Source: Pseudomonas viridiflava
Lineage (GTDB): Bacteria > Pseudomonadota > Gammaproteobacteria > Pseudomonadales > Pseudomonadaceae
Direction: 5' to 3'
NCBI RefSeq assembly: GCF_900590885.1
Contig: NZ_UUON01000001.1
Span: forward strand, 186,001-250,000
DNA length: 64,000 bases
Shown: one piece after another, positions 42,347-52,418 of the stretch
Layout: each line of letters begins with the position of its first letter
Position numbering within the stretch: the stretch's first letter is position 1
The notes under the pieces: model-generated
What the model saw: the letters and a program-made list of their open reading frames with translations, nothing else
What the model was told of the DNA's origin: nothing
The model's database searches: none
Program-made: the position numbers and the translations under genes

Positions 42347-44464
42347 ATGCTGCTGCGACACCCTTCATTCCTGTTTGCTGCCCTGACCTTAAGCCCGCTG
42401 GTACACGCCGAGGTGCTGCAATTGGCCCCGGTCCAAGTCACCAGCAGCCAGGCCAGTGCCGGTGAAGTAGCCCAGGCGCAGCTCGAGAACGTGCCCGGCG
42501 CCACCAATTACATCGACATGAGCAGCGTGCAACAGGGGCGGGTGAGCAGCAACGAAGACGTGTTCAAGTACCAGGCCGGGGTGTATGCCAAGGCGGCGAA
42601 TAACGAAGGGGTGAAACTCTCGATTCGTGGCTCGGGCCTGAACCGCAGCCCGGGCTCCCATGGCTCGGGGCTGTATGAAATGTTCGATGGCCTGCCGCTC
42701 ACCGGCCCCGGCGGCACACCCTACGAACTCAAGGACCCGTTGTGGCTGAGCCGCGTTGAAGTGCAGCGCGGCGCCAACGGTTTTGACCAGGGCGCGCTGG
42801 CTTTGGGCGGGTCGGTCAACTACGTGACCCACACCGGCTACGACGCGCCCAAGCTGCAACTGCGCTACGAGGCGGGCAGCCGCGGTTATGGCCAACGCGA
42901 GATCAGTTCGGGCCAGGTGTTGGGGGCTGCCGACTACTACATCAGCCTCACCGACTCGGAGTCTGACGGTTACCAGCACCAGAGCGCCGCCACCGGCAAA
43001 GGCGTCGCGGCCAATTTCGGCTACCGTTTCAACCCGGACCTGGAAACCCGCTTTTACTTCCGTTACCGCGAGACCACCAACGACACCCCCGGCAAACTCA
43101 CCCGCGCGCAAATCAGCCACGACCCGCGCGCGGCAAACAGCCTCAATGCCGCGCGTGACTCCAAGCGCCTGCAACCGGGTTCTACCTGGCTCGCCAACAA
43201 GACCACCTTGCAGCTGGACGACAGTTCGCGCCTGGAGGTTGGCCTGGCCTATCACGATTACCCGATGGATCTGCGAGAGGGCACCAACCGCCTCAAGGTG
43301 GCTTACACCGATATCAGCAGTACCTTGAATTACATCCGCCAGGACACGCTGTTCGGCCACGATAGCAAAACCACGATTGGCCTGCGCACCACCCAGGCGA
43401 TGCCCAACAATGGCGCCTCGGAATACGTGCGCACGCCAGCCGGCAATACCGCCATTTACGCGCCCGGCACCAAGACCCGCGACTACAGCTACCTGGGTTC
43501 GGACACTGTGCTGCATATCGGCAACGACCTGGAACTGCTGCCGGACCTGTGGCTGACCACCGGCCTGGCCGCGATCTACACCCGCCGCGAAACCCAGGTC
43601 ACCTACCCCGAAGGCCAGGCGCCGCTCAGCGAGCATGATTGGGACTACGCGCCGCGCGTTGGCTTGCGTTATGACTTCAACCCGCAATTGCAGGTATACG
43701 GCAACCTGAGCCGCTCGGTCGAGCCGCCGCATGCGTGGTCGATGATCTGGGGTTCCAACAAGTATTTCGGGCCTGGCAGCGGCGCGGCCACTGGCTTGCA
43801 GCGCGAAGGCGTGAGCCTGAAAAACCAGACCGCCACCACCCTGGAAATTGGCGGCCGCGGCGAGGCCTGGCTCGGCCAGTGGGACCTGGCCTTGTACCGT
43901 TCCGAAGTGCGCCACGAACTGCTCACCGTGGAAACCCAGGCGCAGACCTCGACCAGCAATGCCATCGTCGCCGAATCCAACGCCAGCCCCACCGTGCACC
44001 AGGGCGTGGAACTGAGCCTGATCAGCCCGCTGTGGGACGGCGGCCGCAACGGCGCGCTCGCCCTGCGCCAGGCCTACACCTTCAGCGACTTCCATTACCG
44101 CGACGACGACCGTTTCGGCGACAACACCTTGCCTGGCATCCCCAAGCACTACTACCAGGCGCAGTTGCGCTACAGCCACCCGACGGGCCTCTACACCAGT
44201 CTCAACACCGAGCATTCCTCGCGGGTGGCGGTGGATTACGCCAACTCCTACTACGCCGAGTCCTACACCACCCTTGGCGCCACCTTCGGCTACGACGCGC
44301 CCAAGCAGGATTGGCAAGCCTGGGTCGATTTGCGCAACCTCACCAACCGGCGCTACGCCAACACCGTGACGCCGGGTTACGACGACAAAGGCCTGGACGT
44401 GGCGCGATCCACGCCGGCGGATGGGCGCGGCATCTACACCGGCGTGTCATGGAGCTGGCGCTGA
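42347..44464 (+). CDS. TonB-dependent outer-membrane receptor
   Basis: 705 residues from ATG 42347, with AAGGA eight bases upstream; the longer frame to 42149 crosses the palindrome. Signal peptide 1-22 (FLFAALTLSPLVHA). The TonB box region is LAPVQVTSSQ; the plug includes VKLSIRGSGLNRSPG and LWLSRVEVQRGANGFDQGAL; the 22-strand barrel ends RGIYTGVSWSWR with a penultimate aromatic. There is no N-terminal STN signalling domain although FecI- and FecR-like genes follow. The FecA/ferric-chelate group is the nearest likeness. It should import a metal chelate or other scarce compound. Confidence 0.88.
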   Translation: MLLRHPSFLFAALTLSPLVHAEVLQLAPVQVTSSQASAGEVAQAQLENVPGATNYIDMSSVQQGRVSSNEDVFKYQAGVYAKAANNEGVKLSIRGSGLNRSPGSHGSGLYEMFDGLPLTGPGGTPYELKDPLWLSRVEVQRGANGFDQGALALGGSVNYVTHTGYDAPKLQLRYEAGSRGYGQREISSGQVLGAADYYISLTDSESDGYQHQSAATGKGVAANFGYRFNPDLETRFYFRYRETTNDTPGKLTRAQISHDPRAANSLNAARDSKRLQPGSTWLANKTTLQLDDSSRLEVGLAYHDYPMDLREGTNRLKVAYTDISSTLNYIRQDTLFGHDSKTTIGLRTTQAMPNNGASEYVRTPAGNTAIYAPGTKTRDYSYLGSDTVLHIGNDLELLPDLWLTTGLAAIYTRRETQVTYPEGQAPLSEHDWDYAPRVGLRYDFNPQLQVYGNLSRSVEPPHAWSMIWGSNKYFGPGSGAATGLQREGVSLKNQTATTLEIGGRGEAWLGQWDLALYRSEVRHELLTVETQAQTSTSNAIVAESNASPTVHQGVELSLISPLWDGGRNGALALRQAYTFSDFHYRDDDRFGDNTLPGIPKHYYQAQLRYSHPTGLYTSLNTEHSSRVAVDYANSYYAESYTTLGATFGYDAPKQDWQAWVDLRNLTNRRYANTVTPGYDDKGLDVARSTPADGRGIYTGVSWSWR

Positions 44465-44493
44465 GAGAACGCTGCCTTCCAAACACTGCAGTA

Positions 44494-44520
44494 CAAATTT
44501 GGGAGGGCATGTACCCCCTT
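44494..44520. repeat. Degenerate REP-like element
   Basis: CAAATTTGGGAGGGCATGTA followed by CCCCCTT resembles a decayed copy of the GTGGGAGGGGGC REP unit seen at 47937, 54179 and 59724. It lies between the receptor and sigma-factor genes. Confidence 0.4.
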
Positions 44521-44589
44521 GCTCCTGCTTCGTTTTACTGGCATTGTTCGCGCAATTGGTAATATTTCCCATTTGAGAAGTTTTTGCGC

Positions 44590-45132
44590 ATGCATGACAT
44601 TCCGGCCGCGCTGGGCGATTCAGTGCGTCAGCAGACCCTTACGGCGATGTACAGCGAGCACCACGGCTGGTTGCACAACTGGCTGCGCAAAAAACTCGGG
44701 TGTTCCCAGCATGCCGCCGACCTGGCCCACGACGCGTTTATCCGCGTGTTGATGCTGGCCGAGCCGCAACAGATCAAGGAGCCCCGGGCATTTCTGGCGA
44801 CCACGGCGGGGCGCTTGTTGATCGATGGCGCTCGCCGTCGCCGGATTGAAAAAGCCTACATGGAAGCCCTGGTGATCCAGTGTGAAGACGCCGGCATGCC
44901 CGACCCGGCCGCGATCCATGTGGCCCTGCAAGCCCTGGAGCGCATCGCCGAAATGCTCGCCGGCCTGCCGGCCAAGGCGCGCGAAGCCTTCCTGCTCAGC
45001 CGCCTCGACGGGCTCACCTACAGCGAAATCGCCACGCGCCTGGGCGTGTCTCCCAGCAGCGTCAAAAACTATATTTCCAGCGCATTGGTGCATTGCTACC
45101 ACAGCCTGCACGCGGCAGACCCGCTGGCATGA
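44590..45132 (+). CDS. ECF sigma factor (FecI-like)
   Basis: 180 residues from ATG 44590 with GAGAAG nine bases upstream. Region 2 includes LHNWLRKKLGCSQHAADLAH, then DAFIRVLML; region 4 includes LPAKAREAFLLSRLDGLTYS followed by EIATRLGVSPSSVKNYISSA. This is the iron-starvation sigma type. It should direct transcription of the receptor gene once released by the anti-sigma factor. The stop overlaps the FecR start (ATGA), so the pair is coupled. The receptor is upstream rather than downstream of the pair, which reverses the usual order. Confidence 0.92.
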   Translation: MHDIPAALGDSVRQQTLTAMYSEHHGWLHNWLRKKLGCSQHAADLAHDAFIRVLMLAEPQQIKEPRAFLATTAGRLLIDGARRRRIEKAYMEALVIQCEDAGMPDPAAIHVALQALERIAEMLAGLPAKAREAFLLSRLDGLTYSEIATRLGVSPSSVKNYISSALVHCYHSLHAADPLA

Positions 45133-46061
45133 ACTCCGAACAGATCATCCAGCAAGCTGCGAATTGGCTGACACGCCTGCACGACGAAGACGTCAGCGAC
45201 GCCGAGCGCCGCGCCTTCAACACCTGGTGCCAGGCCGACCCGCGCCACGCCGTGGCCATCGAGCGCATGCGTTCGCTGTGGGGCAGCCTCGACACCTTGC
45301 CCGCACAACCGGCCCGCATCGCCCTCAACCGCGCCTTTGCCCCGCAACGCTCGCGCACTGCGCCGGTGGTGGGCTTGCTCGGTGTGTTGCTGTGCGGTTG
45401 GCTGGGCCTTGAGCACCTGCCCATCTGGATGGCCGACCAACGCACCGGCGTCGGCGAACGCCGCCAAGTCGCCCTCGAGGACGGCAGCCAGTTGCAGCTC
45501 AACAGCAACTCGGCGGTGGACGTGAAATTTGACGGCCACCAGCGTGTGATCGAGTTGCTGCAGGGCGAGCTGTGGGTGGAGGTGGCCAAGGATGCGCAAC
45601 GGCCGTTCGTGGTGCGCACCGACCAGGGCACCGCAACCGCGTTGGGCACGCGCTATATGGTCAAGCGTGCGGCCGACGGCACCACCGTGGTGACGGTGAT
45701 CGAGTCCGGCGTGGCCGTCAAAGGCGACGCGGAGGCGGGGGTCAAGGTCGCGGCCGGCCAGCGTTCCATTCTCGATCACGGCCACGCCACCCCGGCGCAG
45801 GCCACGGGCAATTTGGACCCGGACGCGTGGACGCGCGGCCTGCTCAAGGTCGACGACCAACCCCTGGGCGAGGTGCTGCAAACCCTGGCCAGCTACCGCC
45901 ACGGCCTGGTGCGTTTCGACCCCCAGGCCCTGCAGAACCTGCGGGTGTCTGGTGTGTTCAAGCTCGATGACACGGCGGCGGCGCTCGCGGCCCTGGCAGA
46001 TAACCTGCCGATCCAGGTGGAGTACTTCACCGACCTGCTGGTGGTGGTCAAGCCGCGCTAG
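45129..46061 (+). CDS. FecR-like anti-sigma/transmembrane sensor
   Basis: 310 residues. Residues 1-80 are the cytoplasmic DUF4880-type part that holds the sigma factor (QQAANWLTRLHDEDVSDAER). A single membrane helix lies at about 82-102 (APVVGLLGVLLCGWLGLEHL). The periplasmic FecR domain follows (RQVALEDGSQLQLNSNSAVD, then TALGTRYMVKRA) and a C-terminal STN-like region (PLGEVLQTLASYRHGLVRFD). Normally the receptor STN domain contacts FecR; the receptor here has none. The 3' end overlaps the stop of the convergent sigma-54 activator by four bases. Confidence 0.9.
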   Translation: MNSEQIIQQAANWLTRLHDEDVSDAERRAFNTWCQADPRHAVAIERMRSLWGSLDTLPAQPARIALNRAFAPQRSRTAPVVGLLGVLLCGWLGLEHLPIWMADQRTGVGERRQVALEDGSQLQLNSNSAVDVKFDGHQRVIELLQGELWVEVAKDAQRPFVVRTDQGTATALGTRYMVKRAADGTTVVTVIESGVAVKGDAEAGVKVAAGQRSILDHGHATPAQATGNLDPDAWTRGLLKVDDQPLGEVLQTLASYRHGLVRFDPQALQNLRVSGVFKLDDTAAALAALADNLPIQVEYFTDLLVVVKPR

Positions 46062-47875
46062 GGTTCGTTCTGGCGCAGGCGTTTGTACAGGGTATTGCGG
46101 CTTACCCCCAGCTCCCGCGCCAGGTGGGAAATATTCCCGCCCGCCGCTTTCAGGCGCTGGTTCAAGTCAATGCTGTCATCCAGGAAGTCACTGGCGGGCA
46201 GCGGCGGCGCCACATTCAAGTCGACAAAAAAATCATCCGGCAAATGCTCCGGGCGGATCGGCTGCTCCTCGGCCATCGCCAGCGCCACCTGCAACACGCT
46301 GCTGACCTGACGCAAATTGCCCGGCCACGGGTGCTGCTCGAACAGCGCCAGCACCTCGGCGCTCAGCCCGGCCCATTGGGTCGGCTCGCGGTGCTGCTGC
46401 CAGAGTTGCTGGAACAGCGCCTGCTTGTCGGTGCGCTCGCGCAGCGGCGGCAGCTCGAGGGTCAGGCCGCCGATGCGGTAGTACAGATCCTCGCGAAAAC
46501 GCCCGGCCTGCACCAGCTCGCGCAGCGCACGGTTGGTGGCCGAGATGATGCGCAAGTCCACCGCGAACAACTCGCTGCTGCCCACTGGCTGCACACAACG
46601 CTCCTGCAATACGCGTAACAGACGCGCCTGGGTCGGCAGCGGCATATCGCCGATTTCATCGAGAAACAGCGTGCCTTTGTCGGCCTTGCGGATCAGACCG
46701 ATGCTGCCTTTTTGATTGGCCCCGGTGAACGCACCTTTTTCGTAGCCGAACAGTTCCGATTCCACCAGCTCCGCAGGAATCGCCGCACAGTTGACCGCGA
46801 TAAACGCCTGCTGGCTGCGCGAACTGGCCTGGTGCAGGGCTTTGACGAACACCTCCTTGCCCACCCCGGTTTCGCCATGGATCAGCAGCGGAATGTCCTT
46901 CTCCAGCAGGCGCTCGGCCTGGCGCACGGCTTTTTCCACGCGTACATCGCCAAAGTGCAAGGTCTTCAGGCCAATCGCTATCGGCTTCGGCGCGACTGGT
47001 TCGCTGAACACCCGCGCCTGCACCGGCATCTGCTTCGGCCGTTTGAGCAGGCACTGGAACCGGTTGCGACCCGCCGCTTGCAGGGAGAAGGGCAGCCCCT
47101 CCGGCTGGTTGAGCAACTCCAACAGCGAGACCTTGAACAGACTGTCGATCATCACCCGCGACAAACTGATGCCCAGCAGGTTGTCGGCGCGGCGGTTGGC
47201 CGAGAGTACCTGGCCGCTGTCGTCAAAAATCAGCAGGCCGGCCCACTGGCTGTCGAGGTTGCTCAGGCCGGTGTTGAAGGTCAGCTGGAAGTGTTCACCG
47301 CGAAACAGGTTGAGGATCAGCCGGTTTTCCACGGTCTGGCTCATCATCTTGACCATGCCCAGGGTGTGGGAGGGCGGCAGGTAGCTGTCGCTGGACACAT
47401 CCAGCACCGCAATGATCTCGCGCTGGGCATCGAAGATCGGCGCCGCCGAGCCGGTCATGAAACGGTTGGCCTTGAGGAAATGTTCGTCGTGTTCGATATG
47501 CACCGCCTGGGCGCAGGCCAGCGCGGTGCCGATGGCATTGGTGCCGCTGGCGCGCTCCATCCAGCTGGCGCCGGCGCTGAACCCCCGGGCCAGCTTGGGC
47601 TCGATAAAACGCTGGGTGCCCCAACTGGTCAGCACCTGGCCCTGGTTGTCGGCCAGCATGATCAGGCAGTTGGAATTGCTCAGGATGTTTTCGTAGTAGG
47701 GCAGCACTTCCTGATGGGTGGTCTGCACCAGCGAATGCTGGCTTTCCAACAACTGGCTGATGCCCTCGGCCGGCAGTTGGTCGAAGCTGGGCGTGCTCTG
47801 GTGGTCCAGGCCAAAGGCGCGGCAACGGCGCCAGGATTCCTGGATAAGGGTGTCGTGAGCCAGTGGTTCGGCCAT
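46058..47875 (-). CDS. Sigma-54-dependent activator, AcoR type (GAF/PAS-AAA-Fis)
   Basis: 605 residues. Residues 60-190 form a GAF sensor (SNCLIMLADNQGQVLTSWGT); 200-260 a PAS-like region (WAGLLIFDDSGQVLSANRRA). The AAA domain (about 305-535) carries Walker A GETGVGKE, the sigma-54 contact loop GAFTGA, and GTLFLDEIGD. The C-terminal Fis HTH is GGNISHLARELGVSRNTLYK. It should be an activator of the divergent ABC operon, where a canonical -24/-12 promoter and repeated TGTTCA sites are present. No receiver domain is found, so activity probably depends on a small ligand, possibly glycerol or a relative. Confidence 0.93.
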   Translation of the reverse strand: MAEPLAHDTLIQESWRRCRAFGLDHQSTPSFDQLPAEGISQLLESQHSLVQTTHQEVLPYYENILSNSNCLIMLADNQGQVLTSWGTQRFIEPKLARGFSAGASWMERASGTNAIGTALACAQAVHIEHDEHFLKANRFMTGSAAPIFDAQREIIAVLDVSSDSYLPPSHTLGMVKMMSQTVENRLILNLFRGEHFQLTFNTGLSNLDSQWAGLLIFDDSGQVLSANRRADNLLGISLSRVMIDSLFKVSLLELLNQPEGLPFSLQAAGRNRFQCLLKRPKQMPVQARVFSEPVAPKPIAIGLKTLHFGDVRVEKAVRQAERLLEKDIPLLIHGETGVGKEVFVKALHQASSRSQQAFIAVNCAAIPAELVESELFGYEKGAFTGANQKGSIGLIRKADKGTLFLDEIGDMPLPTQARLLRVLQERCVQPVGSSELFAVDLRIISATNRALRELVQAGRFREDLYYRIGGLTLELPPLRERTDKQALFQQLWQQHREPTQWAGLSAEVLALFEQHPWPGNLRQVSSVLQVALAMAEEQPIRPEHLPDDFFVDLNVAPPLPASDFLDDSIDLNQRLKAAGGNISHLARELGVSRNTLYKRLRQNEP

Positions 47876-47936
47876 GGGGTGACCTGCGTTTTTATTGTTA
47901 TTGGGTATTGCTTATTTAGCTGCTGGAAATCATTCC

Positions 47937-48030
47937 AATGTGGGAGGGGGCTTGCCCCCGATAGCGGTGGGTCAGATACAAATTTATTACCTGAACCACT
48001 GCCATCGGGGGCAAGCCCCCTCCCACATTT
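47937..48030. repeat. REP doublet (REPIN-like)
   Basis: Two copies of AATGTGGGAGGGGGCTTGCC (with CCCGAT after it), the second inverted, face each other across about 40 bases. This is the REPIN architecture common in fluorescent pseudomonads. It lies between the activator and its UAS, and could also end transcripts. Confidence 0.85.
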
Positions 48031-48053
48031 GATCTCCATTGACCATAAAGTGT

Positions 48054-48133
48054 TGTTCAGCACTGTTCATTGTCAACCCCCTGAGTGTTCAGTTGTTCAG
48101 CCTGGCTTGTTCATTTGTGTTCACTCCTGAACA
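48054..48133. promoter_or_regulatory. Array of TGTTCA sites, probable activator binding region
   Basis: TGTTCA occurs at 48054, 48064, 48086, 48094, 48108 and 48118, and the last is paired with TGAACA at 48128-48133 (TGTTCA-CTCC-TGAACA). Several starts are 10 or 22 bases apart, about one or two turns of the helix. The region ends 45 bases before the -24 element, and should bind the divergent sigma-54 activator. Confidence 0.65.
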
Positions 48134-48177
48134 TCGCATGTAGTCCATTTCCTTGTGGATCAAGCACCTGCCGCTTT

Positions 48178-48193
48178 TGGCACGAAACTCGCT
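48178..48193 (+). promoter_or_regulatory. Sigma-54 (-24/-12) promoter of ABC operon
   Basis: TGGCACGAAACTCGCT keeps the essential GG (48179-48180) and GC (48191-48192) with exactly ten bases between, and TGGCACG is the consensus -24 block. Transcription should start near 48204, giving a leader of about 34 bases before the first gene. Confidence 0.85.
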
Positions 48194-48237
48194 CTGTCGA
48201 CTGGCCAGATTCATTCCAATAATAAAAAGGTCGTGTC

Positions 48238-49331
48238 ATGTCATTGACCCTGGAAAATGTCTCCCGCGTCGTCGAAGGCCAAACCTGGATCGACGATGCC
48301 ACCCTGCGATTCGAAGCCGGTTCCTTCAACGTGCTGCTCGGCCGCACCCTCTCCGGCAAGACCAGTCTGATGCGCCTGATGGCCGGCCTGGACAAGCCCG
48401 ACAGCGGGCGCATCCTGATGAACGGCGTGGATGTCACCCACAAACCGGTGCGGCTGCGCAACGTGTCGATGGTGTATCAGCAGTTCATCAACTACCCGAC
48501 CATGACCGTGTTCGAAAACATCGCCTCGCCGTTGCGCCAGGCCGGTGTGTCCAACGAGGTGATCCAGAGCAAGGTGCTGGAAACCGCGAGGATGCTGCGC
48601 ATCGAGAAGTTCCTGCAGCGCCACCCGCTGGAGCTGTCCGGGGGCCAGCAGCAACGCACCGCCATGGCCCGCGCGCTGGTCAAGGATGCCGAGCTGATCC
48701 TGTTCGATGAGCCTTTGGTGAACCTGGACTACAAACTGCGCGAAGAACTGCGTCAGGAAATGCGCGAGCTGTTCAAGGCGCGCCATACCATCGCCATCTA
48801 CGCCACCACTGAGCCCAACGAGGCGTTGGCCCTGGGCGGCACCACCACCATCCTCCACGAAGGCCGGGTGATCCAGAGCGGCAAGGCCGCCGAGGTCTAT
48901 CACCAGCCGCAGACGGTGCTGGCTGCCGAGCTGTTTTCCGAACCGCCGATCAACCTGATGCCGGGGCGAATCAGCGGCAATGAAGTGAGTTTTGCCAACT
49001 TCGTGCACTTCCCGCTCAACGTCGACCTGCGTCCGATTGGCGAAGGCGAATTCCGCTTCGGCGTGCGCCCCAGCCATATCAGCCTGGTGCCCAGCAACGA
49101 CGACGACCTGGAGCTGGCGGTGACCGTGGAAGTTGCCGAAATCAGCGGCTCGGAAACCTTCCTGCATGTGCGCAGCGAACATTTCCTGTTGGTGCTGCAT
49201 TTGCCGGGGGTACACGAATACGACGTCGACGCGCCGATCCGCGTGTATATCCCCACCCATAAACTGTTTGTGTTCGATGGCCAGGGCCGTTTGGTCCAGG
49301 CCCCCGGGCGCCGTGTCGCGAGGGTTGCCTG

Positions 49332-49332
<1 letters not shown>
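48238..49332 (+). CDS. glpS: ABC transporter ATPase, glycerol type (GlpS-like)
   Basis: 364 residues of the MalK/UgpC group, with the ATPase domain at 1-235 and an OB-type TOBE domain after it (FRFGVRPSHISLVP). Walker A is GRTLSGKT, the signature ELSGGQQQRT and Walker B LILFDEPLVNLD. The switch region reads IYATTEPNEAL where the family has VYVTHDQxEA, so the H-loop histidine is replaced by Thr. The partner ATPase has the converse defect, which suggests an asymmetric heterodimer. First gene after the sigma-54 promoter; its stop overlaps the next start by one base (TGATG). Confidence 0.9.
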
Positions 49333-50425
<1,093 letters not shown>

Positions 50426-50429
<4 letters not shown>

Positions 50430-51292
50430 ACAAGGTACAGAACAACAAGGCCTGGTGGCTGGTGTTGCCGGTGTTCCTGCTGGTGGCGTTCAGCGCGGTG
50501 ATCCCGATGATGACCGTCGTTAACTACTCGGTGCAGGACATTTTCGACCAGTCCAGCCGCTACTTTGTCGGCGCTGACTGGTACAAGCAGGTGCTGCTCG
50601 ACCCGCGCCTGCACGACTCGTTGCTGCGCCAGTTCATCTACTCGGCGTGTGTGCTGCTGATCGAAATCCCGCTGGGTATCGCCATCGCCCTGACCATGCC
50701 GACCAAAGGCCGCTGGTCGTCGCTGGTGCTGATTGTGCTGGCGATTCCGCTGCTGATTCCGTGGAACGTGGTGGGCACCATCTGGCAGATCTTTGGCCGC
50801 GCCGACATCGGTTTGCTCGGTTACAGCCTCAATGCGCTGGGCATCAGCTACAACTACGCGGCCAATACCGCGGATGCCTGGGTCACCGTGTTGATCATGG
50901 ATGTATGGCACTGGACCTCCCTGGTGGCGCTGCTGTGCTATTCGGGCCTACGGGCGATTCCGGATGTGTACTACCAGGCTGCGCGGATTGATCGCGCATC
51001 GGCCTGGGCGGTGTTCCGACATATCCAGTTGCCCAAGATGAAGAGCGTGCTGCTGATCGCGGTGATGCTGCGCTTCATGGACAGCTTCATGATTTACACC
51101 GAGCCCTTCGTACTGACCGGCGGCGGGCCGGGTAACGCCACCACCTTCCTCAGTCAGACCCTTACCCAGATGGCCGTAGGCCAATTCGACCTGGGCCCGG
51201 CCGCGGCGTTTTCCCTGGTGTACTTCCTGATCATCCTGTTGGTGTCCTGGCTGTTCTACACCGCCATGACCCACTCCGACGCCAACCGCTGA
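50426..51292 (+). CDS. glpP: ABC transporter permease (GlpP-like)
   Basis: 288 residues from ATG 50426, with GGAGG upstream, overlapping the preceding stop by four bases. Six membrane helices are visible, beginning WWLVLPVFLLVAFSAVIPMM. The cytoplasmic EAA loop that docks on the ATPases is YYQAARIDRASAWAVFRHIQ followed by LPKMK. It is the MalF/UgpA-type half of the channel. It works with the next gene and the periplasmic binding protein. Confidence 0.9.
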
Positions 51293-51302
51293 GGCCGCCA
51301 AC

Positions 51303-52103
<801 letters not shown>

Positions 52104-52113
52104 GGAGTCGATG

Positions 52114-52386
52114 ATGGAATGGATGGCCTGGACCACCCCAACCGCGCTGTTCTTTGGCGGCATCGCGCTGATTCTGGCGGGCATGACCACCTGGGAACTG
52201 CGTTCGCCGAGCATCCCGCGGCGTGGGTTTCTGCCGATCAGCACCACCCGTGGTGATCGTTTGTTTATCGGTCTTCTCGGCAGCGCCTACCTGCATTTGC
52301 TGGTGATCGGCGTTACCGACTGGAGCATCTGGGTGGCGTCCGCGCTGTCCCTGTTATGGCTGTTGAGTGTGATGCGTTGGGGCTAG
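52114..52386 (+). CDS. Small membrane protein of glycerol ABC operon (DUF2160)
   Basis: 90 residues; ATG 52114 is better spaced from GGAG than the ATG at 52111. Three hydrophobic segments are visible (TALFFGGIALILAGMTTW; LFIGLLGSAYLHLLVIGV; IWVASALSLLWLLSVM). This DUF2160-type protein is a constant member of GlpSTPQUV operons, and its role in transport is unknown. A likely reading is that it stabilises the permease pair. It is placed between permeases and binding protein, with short spacing. Confidence 0.85.
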   Translation: MEWMAWTTPTALFFGGIALILAGMTTWELRSPSIPRRGFLPISTTRGDRLFIGLLGSAYLHLLVIGVTDWSIWVASALSLLWLLSVMRWG

Positions 52387-52418
52387 TGCCCTTGTGAATA
52401 AACAACCAGGAGGTCTCT

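Noticed and set aside
44465..44589. Fur box before the ECF sigma gene
   Set aside because: AATTGGTAATATTTCCCATT has only loose likeness to the 19-base Fur consensus; not enough to call.
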